64,000 nt of DNA from Actinomadura rayongensis (GCF_009831215.1 NZ_WUTW01000002.1:1652479-1716478), one strand, 5' to 3'; counted from the stretch's first letter, positions 15,049 through 23,739 are shown. Numbers and translations are program-made. Notes: generated from the letters alone by a model not told the origin.

Positions 15049-16074
15049 ATGCCCGCTACATCCAGTGAGGTCAACGGGGTGGAGTCACCCGTTGAGCGCG
15101 CTGTGGGGGTTCAGCCGGTGGGGGCTGGCCATCGGCGTCTCAAGATCTCGGGCGACGGACGTCACCGTCCTTTGTCCCAGGCCGAACGCGCGGCCGTGTT
15201 CCTGGTCGGGATGCTGGTGACGACCCTTGCCCTTCTGGGGTTTGTGAACAGCTTTGCTGCTGTTGCCAAGGTTGCCGAGCCGTCGTTCGGCAACCTTGCC
15301 TACACGCTCCCGATCGCCGTTGACCTGGGGATCTTCACGTTCACCGGGCTCGACTTGGTCCTTGCCCGGCTCGACGTGCGCGTCGGATGGCTCCGCCTAA
15401 TCCCCTGGTCGCTGGTTGCGGGGACGATCTATCTCAACGTGGCGGCCGAGACGACCACGGTGGGCATGGTCGCCCACGCCATCTTGCCCAGCTTGTGGGC
15501 GGTTGCCGTGGAGGTCGGAGCCCGCATCATCCGCAACCGCGCCAAGCTGGAGCGCGGCGAGGCCATGGACACGATCAGGGCCGCACGCTGGGGCCTTGCG
15601 CCATGGTCGACGTGGAAGCTCTGGCGGCGGATGAACCTTTGGGAGATCCGCTCCTACACCGAAGCTTTGCGTCACGAACGCGACCGGATCCTGGCGCGCA
15701 CCGATCTCCAAGACACCTTTGGTGCCATCGCCTGGAGGTGGAAGGCGCCACGGCGAGCCCGCGTCCTCTACCGGCTCGGTGAACTCGCCCCGGGAACGCT
15801 CTGCACCGACGCCGCCGCGCCAGGGACGCTCTGCGGAACCGGGCAGGCAGAAGAGTCTCCGAGACCAAGCCGACGGTCACGCTCTGGTCCCGGGGCCGAG
15901 CTGTCCGCGCTGCTGCCGGCGGGGCGGACGGCCGCCGCGGCTCTGGCGGAGGAGGGCGTCGAGCTGACCAGGGACACTCTGGCGGCGGCGCTCCGAACGG
16001 CGGGAGAGAGCGTCAGCAACGAGCGCGTCGGCGTACTGCTCGCCGAACTCAAACGCCAAGCAGCCCCCGGCTAG
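15049..16074 (+). CDS. DUF2637-family membrane protein (SpdB-like spread/transfer protein)
   Basis: 341 residues from ATG 15049, chosen because GGAG lies eight bases upstream; an in-frame GTG at 15001 lacks this. Four hydrophobic segments fall within residues about 48-165 (VFLVGMLVTTLALLGFV, LPIAVDLGIFTFTGLDLVLA, LIPWSLVAGTIYLNVAA, ILPSLWAVAVEVGARII), followed by a basic, cytoplasmic C-terminal half. This is the DUF2637 layout found in actinomycete plasmids and integrative elements, where such proteins are tied to intramycelial spread or conjugation. The C-terminal 70 residues resemble a DNA-binding helical tail seen in relatives. The palindrome upstream is its likely control site. Confidence 0.8.
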   Translation: MPATSSEVNGVESPVERAVGVQPVGAGHRRLKISGDGRHRPLSQAERAAVFLVGMLVTTLALLGFVNSFAAVAKVAEPSFGNLAYTLPIAVDLGIFTFTGLDLVLARLDVRVGWLRLIPWSLVAGTIYLNVAAETTTVGMVAHAILPSLWAVAVEVGARIIRNRAKLERGEAMDTIRAARWGLAPWSTWKLWRRMNLWEIRSYTEALRHERDRILARTDLQDTFGAIAWRWKAPRRARVLYRLGELAPGTLCTDAAAPGTLCGTGQAEESPRPSRRSRSGPGAELSALLPAGRTAAAALAEEGVELTRDTLAAALRTAGESVSNERVGVLLAELKRQAAPG

Positions 16075-16186
16075 TCGGCGCAGCCGTTCGCCCGGGATCT
16101 CCCGGAAGAACACCTGTCACCTTCTTCCCTCGGTTCCCCCTTCTTTATGTCGAACACCCCTCTGCCCGAATCCGGAAGGACTTCCC

Positions 16187-16672
16187 TTGTTCGATACGCC
16201 GATCATGCAAAGCAGCCCCCTGCCGATCACCTCTGCCGAATACGCGGGGTGGCACGAGCCGTTGGAGGTTCGTCCGTCCAGCCGTCCCCATCCGCCCGCA
16301 GTCCGGCGGACCGTCCTGCTCGCCGCCCTCGATGGGGTCGAGCTGGGCGCCTTCGACCAGTCGATGATCGACTGGTTCGTCCAGCTGGACGAAGACGTCA
16401 CCCGAACCCTCGTCTCGCTCCTCGTCCGCGTCCGCCACGCCGCAGTCCAGGGACGGCCCGTCTGCGACAACGCCGTCCAACACGGACCGGAGCGCACCAC
16501 CACCCCGGAGATCCACCCGCGACTTCCGGCTTCTCCCGAGAGCTGCCGAGAACGGCAGGCCCACGCGTCCGTCCCCTGCCGCATCGTCCGGGACGGCCGG
16601 GCGCTGAACACGTCCCAGTCCAACGCCCTCACCTGCACATGCTCTGACGACAAGGAACTGCTCGGTGCATGA
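16187..16672 (+). CDS. Hypothetical element protein, 161 residues
   Basis: Family not recognised. The start is TTG 16187, supported by GGAAGGA about eight bases upstream; the in-frame ATG 16205 is too far from it. Residues about 40-85 (VRRTVLLAALDGVELGAFDQSMIDWFVQLDEDVTRTLVSLLVRVRHA) form an amphipathic helical core, and the C-terminus has scattered cysteines (CDN, CRER, CRIV, CTCS). Its stop overlaps the GTG start of the next gene by eight bases, so the two are probably translationally coupled. Small genes in this position of actinomycete elements are often accessory to replication, but nothing here proves that. Confidence 0.65.
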   Translation: MFDTPIMQSSPLPITSAEYAGWHEPLEVRPSSRPHPPAVRRTVLLAALDGVELGAFDQSMIDWFVQLDEDVTRTLVSLLVRVRHAAVQGRPVCDNAVQHGPERTTTPEIHPRLPASPESCRERQAHASVPCRIVRDGRALNTSQSNALTCTCSDDKELLGA

Positions 16673-17975
16673 GGCAGCTGTGAACGCCGCCGCCGGCGTA
16701 CTTGCAAGACGTCGAACCCGCTCGGTCTCGACAGGCCGCGACGAGCGCGGACCGTCCCGGAGGATCGCAGAGGCGGGCGGACGGCCAAGCGTGAAACGCC
16801 GCCCGGCCAGTGATCCTGGAACGTTCCGTTCTGCGTCCGATCTGTCTGCTGACCGCACCGAGCCGGACGGATCTCTAGTTGATGCGGACGGACGGACGGT
16901 CCCGCCGGAGGAGTCCGCGTGGGGTGAGACGGACCGGGCCGTCTCCTGGAACGCGGCCGATCTGCTGTCGGTGACGTTCGAGCCGCCGCGCTGGGCCGTC
17001 CCGGGACTTCTGTCCGAGGGCGTGACCGTCCTTGCCGGGCTTCCCAAGGTCGGCAAGTCCTGGCTTGCCCTGGACCTTGCCGTGTCGGTGGCCTCGGGCG
17101 GCAAGGCGCTGGGCAAAATCGACCTTCAGCCCGGCCCAGCGCTCTACCTGGCGCTGGAGGGCACTGGCCGCCGTCTGCAATCCCGGCTGCGGACGGTCCT
17201 TGCCGGTGGCCCGGCGCCGCGTGGTCTGACCTGCGTGATCGAGTGCCCGCCGCTCGACCAGGGCGGTGCGGACCAGATCGCCGGATGGCTGGACGCCCAT
17301 CCCGACGCGCGCCTGGTCGTGATCGACGTGTTCGCCAAGGTCCGCGGACCCCGGCCAGCCGGGATGTCGTCCTACGACGCCGACTACCGATCGGTCGGGG
17401 AGATCAAGGCCGTCGCCGACCGGTACGGCGTCGCCGTCCTGCTCGTCCACCACACCCGCAAGGCCGAGTCCGACGACTTCCTGGCGGACGTGTCCGGGAC
17501 GAACGGGATCGCCGGCGCCGCGGACGCGATCACCGTCCTGCGGCGGACCCGCGGCCGAGCGGACGGCGTCCTGCTGATCACCGGACGGGACGTGGACGAG
17601 TCCGAGCACGCCCTGTCCTTCGACCCCGCTCACCGAGCCTGGCGGCTGCTCGACCAGCCGGCCGGAGAACTGGCCCTGCCCGACACCCGCCTGACGATCC
17701 TCGCCCACCTCCGGCACCAACCCGGCCAAGGCCCCCGACAGATCAGCGACGCCACCGGAGTCGCCTACGAACTGGCCAAAAAGACCGTCACGCGGATGGC
17801 CACCGACAACCAGCTCCACACCGACGGTAAGGGCCACTACTACGCCACCGACCAGACCGAGCCCCGGCCATCCCCGCCGTCCTCGGCCCTGATCAACCAC
17901 GGCATCGACGGGGACAGCACGCCGCTGGCGCCGTCCCCGATCCCGCTCAACCCCTCCGAAGGGACCTCCCCGTGA
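16665..17975 (+). CDS. RepA-like AAA/RecA-fold ATPase
   Basis: 436 residues from GTG 16665, overlapping the previous stop. After a low-complexity arginine-rich leader (1-90), a RecA-type core carries Walker A GLPKVGKSW (K131), Walker B LVVIDVFAKV (D221), a downstream VLLVHHTRKAES (H262-H263, motif 3/arginine-finger region typical of the RepA/RegA hexameric helicase group) and GTNGIAGAADAI. Residues about 350-405 (RLTILAHLR..QISDATGVAYELAKKTVTRM) look like a winged-helix domain. The family members are replicative helicases or primase-associated ATPases of plasmids and phages. Here it suggests that the element can replicate after excision (inference). Confidence 0.85.
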   Translation: MHEAAVNAAAGVLARRRTRSVSTGRDERGPSRRIAEAGGRPSVKRRPASDPGTFRSASDLSADRTEPDGSLVDADGRTVPPEESAWGETDRAVSWNAADLLSVTFEPPRWAVPGLLSEGVTVLAGLPKVGKSWLALDLAVSVASGGKALGKIDLQPGPALYLALEGTGRRLQSRLRTVLAGGPAPRGLTCVIECPPLDQGGADQIAGWLDAHPDARLVVIDVFAKVRGPRPAGMSSYDADYRSVGEIKAVADRYGVAVLLVHHTRKAESDDFLADVSGTNGIAGAADAITVLRRTRGRADGVLLITGRDVDESEHALSFDPAHRAWRLLDQPAGELALPDTRLTILAHLRHQPGQGPRQISDATGVAYELAKKTVTRMATDNQLHTDGKGHYYATDQTEPRPSPPSSALINHGIDGDSTPLAPSPIPLNPSEGTSP

Positions 17976-18388
17976 ACATCGCCAAGTCTGCCTATGACGA
18001 CCAGTTCCAGGCGGCGGTCTCCGACGTGCGTCGCTACATGACCCGCCACGCCCAGCAGACCGGCTCGGCCGTCGGCCAGTCCGACGCCGCCTGGCTCAAA
18101 GCCAAGTTCGACGAGTTCGCCCTCAACCTGCTCTCGGGCAAAGGCAGCCCATGCCCGCACATCGGCCGCTCCCCGATGGCCGCGCACACCGCCGCATGGG
18201 CCACCCACCAACTCGTCTGCCCCGCCTGCACCGACCTGATCAAACCACCCGAAGACCCCGACGCCCGATGCGACCGCTGCGGCAACACCGCACCGCAACT
18301 ACACCCCGGATGCGCCGCACACGGCCCCGTCCTCATGGCCTACCGGCTGTGCGGATCCTGCACCAGCGCCGGCCCGGAGGTGGGTTGA
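17972..18388 (+). CDS. Small zinc-ribbon-like protein, 138 residues
   Basis: It starts with GTG 17972 in a GTGA overlap with the ATPase stop, indicating translational coupling. The N-terminal 60 residues are helical. The C-terminal half has ordered cysteine pairs (CPACTD, CDRCG, CAAHG, CGSC) that could hold one or two zinc ions. No enzyme signature is visible. A DNA-binding or replication-accessory role alongside the ATPase is plausible but unproven. Confidence 0.75.
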   Translation: MNIAKSAYDDQFQAAVSDVRRYMTRHAQQTGSAVGQSDAAWLKAKFDEFALNLLSGKGSPCPHIGRSPMAAHTAAWATHQLVCPACTDLIKPPEDPDARCDRCGNTAPQLHPGCAAHGPVLMAYRLCGSCTSAGPEVG

Positions 18389-18390
18389 GC

Positions 18391-18744
18391 ATGGCGCGGC
18401 GAAAGAAGATCGCTCCGCTGGGCGACGCGCGGCCAGGTCAGCAGTTCACTCTGGAGGAGGTCGTGGAGATTCTCCGGACCTTCAATGTCATCACCGAGGC
18501 CGAGCAGCCCGCGCAGGTCACCGAGCGCCACGACGAGGCCCCTGGGATCGCTCCCGAGGCCAACAAGCTCTACACCGTCGAAGAAGCCGCCGGTCGTCTG
18601 CGCATCGGGCGTACGACCATCTACGAGCTGATCAGAGAAGGAGAGCTTGACTCCGTCCAGATCGGTCGGCGTCGGCTGATTCCTGTCGAGGCCGTTGACG
18701 CGTTTCTCTCCTCCGTCGTCCGTCGCCGCAGTTCGGCGGCCTGA
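18391..18744 (+). CDS. xis: Excisionase-type HTH protein
   Basis: 117 residues from ATG 18391, two bases after the previous stop, with GGAGGTGGG upstream. Residues about 62-115 (LYTVEEAAGRLRIGRTTIYELIREGEL..VQIGRRRLIPVEAVDAFL) are a textbook winged-HTH of the excisionase family. The gene lies immediately before the integrase gene, the normal place for the directionality factor that drives excision of actinomycete integrative elements. The N-terminal 60 residues are an acidic extension not needed for the fold. Confidence 0.9.
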   Translation: MARRKKIAPLGDARPGQQFTLEEVVEILRTFNVITEAEQPAQVTERHDEAPGIAPEANKLYTVEEAAGRLRIGRTTIYELIREGELDSVQIGRRRLIPVEAVDAFLSSVVRRRSSAA

Positions 18745-18754
18745 GCGGGCAGAC

Positions 18755-20185
18755 ATGGCAAAGGCGAAGCGCAACCTCAACGGTCGTTCCACTCTCTACC
18801 AGAGCAAGGACGGCAAATGGCACGGCCGAGTCTCGATGGGGGTCAGGGACGACGGCAAGCCCGACCGCAGGCACATTGAGCGGTGGGACAAGAACGAAGT
18901 CATCGCGGAGATCAAGCGGCTGGAGAAGCTTCGCGACGAGGGCAACGCCCCCAAGGCCGGCGGGCGCATGAAAGTGGAAGCCTGGCTGACGTACTGGATC
19001 AACGAGGTGGCCGTCGTGCCGACGATCCGCCAGTCGACGCATGACGGCTACCGGGTGGACGTGGTCCACCACCTCATCCCGGGCATCGGCCAACACTGGC
19101 TGGACAAGCTCACCTTCACGCACCTTGAGCGGCTCTACGCCAAGATGCAAACAAGCGGGCTGAAGCCGGCGACGGCCCACCATGTACATCGAACCATCCG
19201 GGTCGCCTTGGGCGAGGCCCATCGACGCCAGCTCGTCACCAGGAACGTGGCCAAGGACGCGAAAGCCCCGGTGATCGAGGAAGAGGAGATCGAGCCCTAC
19301 GACGTCGACGAGATCAAAGATCTCTTGGAGGTTGCGGCTCTTCGGCGGAATAGTGCCCGCTGGGTCCTTGCTCTCGCCCTGGGCTTGCGCCAAGGCGAGG
19401 CCCTGGGCCTCAAGTGGGACGACTTCGATCTGGATAAGGGCATCCTTCGCATCCGGCGCCAGGCGATCCGTCCCAAATATGCACATGGTTGTGGGGATGT
19501 TTGTGGTCGCAAGCCAGGATACTGTCCGCAGAAAATCCGGACCAATCCTCTTACGGCCGTTGTCAAGTCGAAGGCCGGGCGCCGAAGGATCGGCCTGCCC
19601 CCATTTGTCGTCGCGCTTCTCCGCCGCCATAAAGAGGCACAGGACGCTGAGCGGGTGGCCGCTGGCGACAAGTGGCAGGAGGGCGGATGGGTCTTCGCGA
19701 AGCCCGACGGCTCCATCCTCAACACAAACACTGATCACCACGAATGGAAGGATCTTCTCGAAGAAGCGGGTCTGCGGGAAGGGCGCCTGCACGACGCACG
19801 GCACACCGCCGCGACGGTCCTGCTGATTCTCGAAGTCAGCGAGCGTACGACCATGTCGATCATGGGGTGGTCGAGCACCGCGAACGCCAAGCGGTACCAG
19901 CACGTGATCGACGCGATTCGCCTTTCCGTCGCACGGAGAGTCGGAGATCTTCTCTGGGGGAACCCCGGAGTGGAAGCCTCCGGCTGGCAGCCGCTCGAAG
20001 ATCACTTCCGGCAGATGGTCGAGCTCCTGGACACGGGCGGCGAACTCGCTCTGTCACGGATCGCAGAGATGATCACGATGCTCGGAGAGATCGAGACGGC
20101 CATCAGGAAGGCCATGGAGGACGAAGGAAGCGACCGGCAGGAGGTTGTGACGGGGACGGGCGAACTGGCCGGAACTCGCAACTGA
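18755..20185 (+). CDS. int: Tyrosine recombinase (site-specific integrase)
   Basis: 476 residues from ATG 18755. A core-binding SAM-like domain (about 65-160) is followed by the catalytic domain with R212 (GLRQGEALGLKW), H346-D-A-R349-H350 and nucleophile Y381 (AKRYQH). A cysteine-containing insertion (HGCGDVCGRKPGYC, residues about 244-258) sits between catalytic boxes I and II. It is the last element gene and ends 80 bp from the 3' end of the tRNA-Ser gene, as expected when the integrase gene is next to its attachment site. The excisionase gene is 10 bp upstream. Confidence 0.95.
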   Translation: MAKAKRNLNGRSTLYQSKDGKWHGRVSMGVRDDGKPDRRHIERWDKNEVIAEIKRLEKLRDEGNAPKAGGRMKVEAWLTYWINEVAVVPTIRQSTHDGYRVDVVHHLIPGIGQHWLDKLTFTHLERLYAKMQTSGLKPATAHHVHRTIRVALGEAHRRQLVTRNVAKDAKAPVIEEEEIEPYDVDEIKDLLEVAALRRNSARWVLALALGLRQGEALGLKWDDFDLDKGILRIRRQAIRPKYAHGCGDVCGRKPGYCPQKIRTNPLTAVVKSKAGRRRIGLPPFVVALLRRHKEAQDAERVAAGDKWQEGGWVFAKPDGSILNTNTDHHEWKDLLEEAGLREGRLHDARHTAATVLLILEVSERTTMSIMGWSSTANAKRYQHVIDAIRLSVARRVGDLLWGNPGVEASGWQPLEDHFRQMVELLDTGGELALSRIAEMITMLGEIETAIRKAMEDEGSDRQEVVTGTGELAGTRN

Positions 20186-20213
20186 GACGGAAACTGAGAC
20201 GGACCCACGACGA

Positions 20214-20249
20214 AGGCCGGTACCCGCTGGGGTACCGGCCTCGTGTTTT
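20214..20249 (+). terminator. Rho-independent terminator after the integrase gene
   Basis: A perfect 12-bp stem (AGGCCGGTACCC with its complement, loop GCTG) at 20214-20241 is followed by CGTGTTTT. It ends the integrase operon. Read on the other strand it lies 25 bases after the tRNA-Ser 3' end and could stop that transcript too, though the T-run is only good on the plus strand. Confidence 0.85.
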
Positions 20250-20265
20250 GCCTGGTCAGGCTGTG

Positions 20266-20308
20266 CGGAGGATACGAGATTCGAACTCGTGAGGGCTTGC
20301 ACCCAACA
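20266..20308 (-). other. Probable attachment site in the 3' half of tRNA-Ser
   Basis: The span from the anticodon arm to the discriminator is the likely identity segment between element and chromosome. It is inferred from the integrase position and from the way tyrosine integrases of this group use tRNA 3' ends. I saw no second copy in 1-20265, so the other junction would be beyond the left edge. Confidence 0.55.
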
Positions 20309-20350
20309 CGCTTTCCAAGCGTGCGCCCTAGGCCACTAGGCGAATCCTCC
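20266..20350 (-). tRNA. tRNA-Ser(GGA)
   Basis: 85 nt on the minus strand. The acceptor stem GGAGGAT pairs with ATCCTCC, the discriminator is G, and no CCA is encoded. The anticodon stem CACGC/GCGTG encloses loop TTGGAAA with anticodon GGA. A long class II variable arm and a TTCGAAT T-loop follow. Its 3' end faces the integrase gene, so it is the integration target of the element on the left. Confidence 0.95.
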
Positions 20351-20360
20351 GCGTGCGAGC

Positions 20361-20690
20361 TTACCGGGTCGCGGGGACTGGGCGGACCTCGATTACGGCG
20401 TGGAGGGGGATCGGGCCGTAGACGTGGGGGAAGAGCTCGCCGTCCGCGGGCTCGTGGCGGACGGGGGCGTCCAGGGACGAGACGTCGATGACCAGCAGGA
20501 TCAGGTCGCCGGGCGGGACGTCCGCGTAGAAGCGGGACAGGACGGCGGACGCCTGCGCCTCGTCGGACGAGCAGTGGACGAAGCCCTCGTCGTCCAGCGT
20601 CCGGCCGCGGGTGGAGCGGGTGTAGGGGGCGTCCGCCGCGCGGGCCGCGTCCCAGTGCTCGCGCTCGGCGATGTGCAGGATCGTCGGCAT
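20361..20690 (-). CDS. DUF952-family protein
   Basis: 109 residues from ATG 20690 (MPTILHIAEREHWDAA). The DUF952 hallmarks are present: an aromatic-rich start, EGFVHCSSDEA near residue 35, ADVPPGDLILLVID, and FPHVYGPIPLHAV near the C-terminus. Members are small cytosolic proteins of unknown activity with an ADP-ribosyltransferase-like or cupin-like fold proposed. It stands alone between the tRNA-Ser gene and the SRP RNA and belongs to the chromosomal side of the element junction. Confidence 0.85.
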   Translation of the reverse strand: MPTILHIAEREHWDAARAADAPYTRSTRGRTLDDEGFVHCSSDEAQASAVLSRFYADVPPGDLILLVIDVSSLDAPVRHEPADGELFPHVYGPIPLHAVIEVRPVPATR

Positions 20691-20749
20691 GGGGTGCAGC
20701 TTATGCGGATGGTGTGAAGAGGGGGCCGGGGATGGCATAGACTCGGGTC

Positions 20750-20839
20750 AGACCCCTCGCGCGGCGTCATCCTGTGAACCTCCCCAGGGCCGGAAGGCAG
20801 CAAGGATAAGCGGGCTCTGGCGGGTGTGCGGGGGGTCCC
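20750..20839 (+). ncRNA. ffs: Signal recognition particle RNA (4.5S type)
   Basis: The conserved SRP loop region (GAACCTCCCCAGGGCCGG, then AAGGCAGCAAGG) lies at about 20775-20802. The outer ends pair: GACCCCTCGCGC at 20751-20762 with the GTGCGGGGGGTC stretch ending near 20837. This is the short bacterial form lacking an Alu domain. Placement directly before dnaX is the usual actinobacterial order. Confidence 0.95.
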
Positions 20840-20903
20840 TTTGCTTGCGGGGCGCGCGCATCCCCGCCGAACGCTCTGCTCCCGAGGAGGGCGGACCACC
20901 CCG

Positions 20904-23141
20904 ATGAGTTTGGCTCTGTACCGCAAGTACCGACCGGCGACGTTCGCCGAGCTCAAGGGGCAGGAACATGTCGCCGAACCGTTGCAGCAGGCGTTGCGCA
21001 ACGGGCGGATCAACCACGCGTACCTGTTCAGCGGGCCGCGCGGCTGCGGCAAGACGTCCAGCGCCCGGATCCTCGCCCGCTCGCTGAACTGCGAGAAGGG
21101 GCCCACGCCCGAGCCGTGCGGCGTCTGTGACTCGTGTGTCGCGCTCGGGCCGACGGGGACCGGGCACATCGACGTCATCGAGATCGACGCCGCGTCCCAC
21201 GGTGGTGTGGACGACGCCCGTGACCTGCGGGAACGCGCGTTCTTCGCGCCGGTGTCCGCGCGCTTCAAGGTGTACATCATCGACGAGGCGCACATGGTCA
21301 CCCGGGAGGGCTTCAACGCGCTGCTGAAGCTCGTCGAGGAACCGCCGCCGCACCTCAAGTTCGTCTTCGCGACGACCGAGCCCGAGAAGGTCATCGGGAC
21401 GATCCGGTCGCGCACCCATCACTACCCGTTCCGGTTGATTCCGCCCGGGGTGCTGACGCAGCTCGTCGTGGAGATCCTGGACGCGGAGAACGTCCCGTAC
21501 GAGGAGGCGGCGCTGCCGCTGGCCGTCCGGGCCGGGGCCGGGTCCGCGCGGGACACGCTGTCGATCCTCGACCAGCTCCTCGCCGGGTCGGACGAGCATG
21601 GGATCACCTACGCGCGGGCCGTCTCGCTGCTCGGGTACACGGACGCGTCACTGCTGGACGACGTCGTCGGGGCGTTCGCCCGTCGGGACGGCGGGGCGGT
21701 GTTCGCCGCGATCGACCGGGTGATCGAGAGCGGGCAGGACCCGCGGCGGTTCGCGGCCGATCTGCTGGAGCGGTTCCGCGACCTGGTGATTCTGGCGAAC
21801 GTCCCGGACGCCGTGGGGTCGGGGCTGCTGACCGGGCCGGCGGACGAGATGGAGCGCATACGGGCGCAGGCATCGTCCATGGGGCCCGGGGATCTCGCGC
21901 GGGCCGCCGATCTGCTGCACACCGGGCTGACGGAGATGCGGGGGGCCACGTCCCCTCGGCTGCTGCTGGAGCTGATCTCCGCGCGGATCCTGCTGCCTGC
22001 GGCCTATCAGGACGAGGCTTCGCTGTACGCGCGGCTGGACCGGTTGGAGCGGCTGGGGCAGTCCGGCGGGTTCGCCGGGGCCGGGCAGGTCGGCGGGGCC
22101 GGGGTGCCGTCGACGGACGGAGCGCCGCAGCGGTCCGCGCCTCCGGAAGCCGGACGGCCTGAGGCTCAGCGGCCACAGGCGCCGGACGCGCCACCCGCTC
22201 CGTCCGGGACGTCCGCGCAGGGCTCCGCCGGGCGCGGTCCGGCGGCCCCGGGCCCGTCGTCCGCGCCGCCGCCCGCGAACGTTTCGCACCCAGATCAGCC
22301 CCCTCCCGCCCAGGAAAGCGCCCCCACGACCCAGCCGAGCAGCCCGGCGAACCAGCCCAACGGCCCGTCGGACGGACGGCCGGGACAGTCGACGCACAGT
22401 GGATACCAAGCCGCCCCGGCAGATCAGAGCAACTACGCGGCGGGCCAGCCGAGCGCGGCCCAAGGCGCCCCGGCGCAGACCGGCGGCGCGGACATCGTCA
22501 TGGTGCAGCGCCTGTGGCCGGAGATCGTCGAGGCGGTCAAGCGCAAGAGCCGTGTCGCCTGGATGATGATCATGTCGGGCGTCGAGCCGTTCTCCCTCGA
22601 ACGCAACCTGCTCACCCTGGCCTTCGACGCCGAGGGCAAGCGGACGAACTTCACCAACGGCGGCCGGGACGCCATCGTCCGCGACGTGCTCAAAGAGCGC
22701 TTGAAGGTCGACTGGCGCATCGACACCGTCCTCAACGGCGGCGGCGGAACGCCCCCGTCTCGCCAGGGCCCGCCCCCCGGACCGCCGACGGGCTTCGCCG
22801 CGCCCACACCACCTCCCGCACCGGCGCCCGCACCACCGACCACACCGTCCGTCCCCCAGGCGGCCCCGCCCGTGGACGCGCCCAGGCCCGCGCAACCCCC
22901 GGCCCCGCCGAGCCCGCCGCCACAGCCGGAGACCAAGGCACCCGTCCGCCGCGAGCCCACCCCGCCCCCGCCGCCGGACGACCCGCCGCCACCGCCGGGC
23001 CCGACCCCGGTGGACGACACCGACGAGGTCGACTTCGACGGCGACCTGGACGCCGACGGCGCCGAGACCTACACCGACAGCATGGCCCTCATCCAGCGCG
23101 AACTCGGCGGCCAGGTCATCCGCGAACTGGACGACGTCTGA
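20904..23141 (+). CDS. dnaX: DNA polymerase III subunit gamma/tau
   Basis: 745 residues from ATG 20904 (MSLALYRKYRPATFAELKGQ). It loads the beta clamp within the replisome. It shows Walker A GPRGCGKTS (K50), a four-cysteine zinc motif (C63, C72, C75, C78), Walker B IIDEAHMV near residue 130, the sensor region ATTEPEKV and domain III to about residue 370. Long proline/glutamine-rich linkers (about 410-525 and 620-710) flank a folded tau-type domain (about 530-610). A GAGG-type RBS stands 14-20 bases upstream. ybaB and recR, normally next, are displaced by a 4.8-kb insertion. Confidence 0.97.
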   Translation: MSLALYRKYRPATFAELKGQEHVAEPLQQALRNGRINHAYLFSGPRGCGKTSSARILARSLNCEKGPTPEPCGVCDSCVALGPTGTGHIDVIEIDAASHGGVDDARDLRERAFFAPVSARFKVYIIDEAHMVTREGFNALLKLVEEPPPHLKFVFATTEPEKVIGTIRSRTHHYPFRLIPPGVLTQLVVEILDAENVPYEEAALPLAVRAGAGSARDTLSILDQLLAGSDEHGITYARAVSLLGYTDASLLDDVVGAFARRDGGAVFAAIDRVIESGQDPRRFAADLLERFRDLVILANVPDAVGSGLLTGPADEMERIRAQASSMGPGDLARAADLLHTGLTEMRGATSPRLLLELISARILLPAAYQDEASLYARLDRLERLGQSGGFAGAGQVGGAGVPSTDGAPQRSAPPEAGRPEAQRPQAPDAPPAPSGTSAQGSAGRGPAAPGPSSAPPPANVSHPDQPPPAQESAPTTQPSSPANQPNGPSDGRPGQSTHSGYQAAPADQSNYAAGQPSAAQGAPAQTGGADIVMVQRLWPEIVEAVKRKSRVAWMMIMSGVEPFSLERNLLTLAFDAEGKRTNFTNGGRDAIVRDVLKERLKVDWRIDTVLNGGGGTPPSRQGPPPGPPTGFAAPTPPPAPAPAPPTTPSVPQAAPPVDAPRPAQPPAPPSPPPQPETKAPVRREPTPPPPPDDPPPPPGPTPVDDTDEVDFDGDLDADGAETYTDSMALIQRELGGQVIRELDDV

Positions 23142-23385
23142 CCCGCATTCCACGGGCGGTGGCGCTCCGACGGGACGCGCGGAAATGCTGCCTGCGTCCC
23201 TGACGCTCTCCCGTCCGCCGATGTCCCATCCCCGCTGACGAGGTGATCGTGCGCGACGGCCACGGCTGCGCCTTACGGCACGAGATGCCGATGTCGGCCA
23301 TTTCCGTCCATCACCAGACGGGCGAGTTCTAGGTCGGGCAGGCTGGCCTTGACGGACCGAGGGCTGGAAGTCGCGGAGGGGCGAC

Positions 23386-23739
23386 ATGCGGGTATTGATC
23401 CGAGTCGAGGGCGCGGCCACCGGCAGAACGCTTTTGAATTGGCTGCTGGCGGACCCCGTCTCCGGGGAAGCCGAGATCACCCCGGCGGCCGGCGGACCCG
23501 GTGAAATGGGGGCCGAACTCGTCCAGGCCGTCATCGCCAACGAGATCGCCCTGACTTCGCTCGCCTTTTCGGTGCTGACCTGGTGGGATGCGCGCCGCCG
23601 CAAGCCCGGCGAGACCGACGCCGAAGTGTGGTTGGAAGTCGGCGGCACGGCAGTACGCGTCAAGGGAAGCGATCACGAAGAGGTCGCCCGCATCGTGCGG
23701 GCGCTCACCGAGGACGCCGGGTCTCGTCCACAGCCATGA
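23386..23739 (+). CDS. Small EACC1-like partner protein of the caspase/HSP90 effector
   Basis: 117 residues from ATG 23386. Pattern: MRVLIRVEG start, a central hydrophobic helix (ANEIALTSLAFSVLTWWDARR, residues about 51-71), then a beta hairpin (EVWLEVGGTAVRVKGSDHEEVARIVRAL). This fits the family called effector-associated constant component 1 in surveys of bacterial conflict systems, recalled from memory and not checked by search. The family accompanies many different effectors and probably regulates or docks them. Its stop overlaps the next start (ATGA at 23736-23739), which fixes the pair as one transcription and translation unit. The 244 bp upstream contain no gene. Confidence 0.7.
   Translation: MRVLIRVEGAATGRTLLNWLLADPVSGEAEITPAAGGPGEMGAELVQAVIANEIALTSLAFSVLTWWDARRRKPGETDAEVWLEVGGTAVRVKGSDHEEVARIVRALTEDAGSRPQP

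Larger units (their letters stand above)
1..20266. mobile_element. Right-hand part of a large integrative (probably conjugative) element in tRNA-Ser
   Basis: The region holds an integrase, an excisionase, a RepA-like ATPase, a DUF2637 spread-type protein, a divergent regulatory gap and a giant DarB-like enzyme, and it stops at tRNA-Ser. No core housekeeping gene lies in it. An FtsK/TraB-type or type IV coupling gene is not in view, so conjugative ability cannot be judged from this part alone. The left border lies outside the window. Confidence 0.8.

Noticed and set aside
20266..20350. Second copy of the tRNA-Ser 3' end within 1-20265 (left attachment site)
   Set aside because: I found no such repeat when reading the left part, so the other border is taken to be outside the window.
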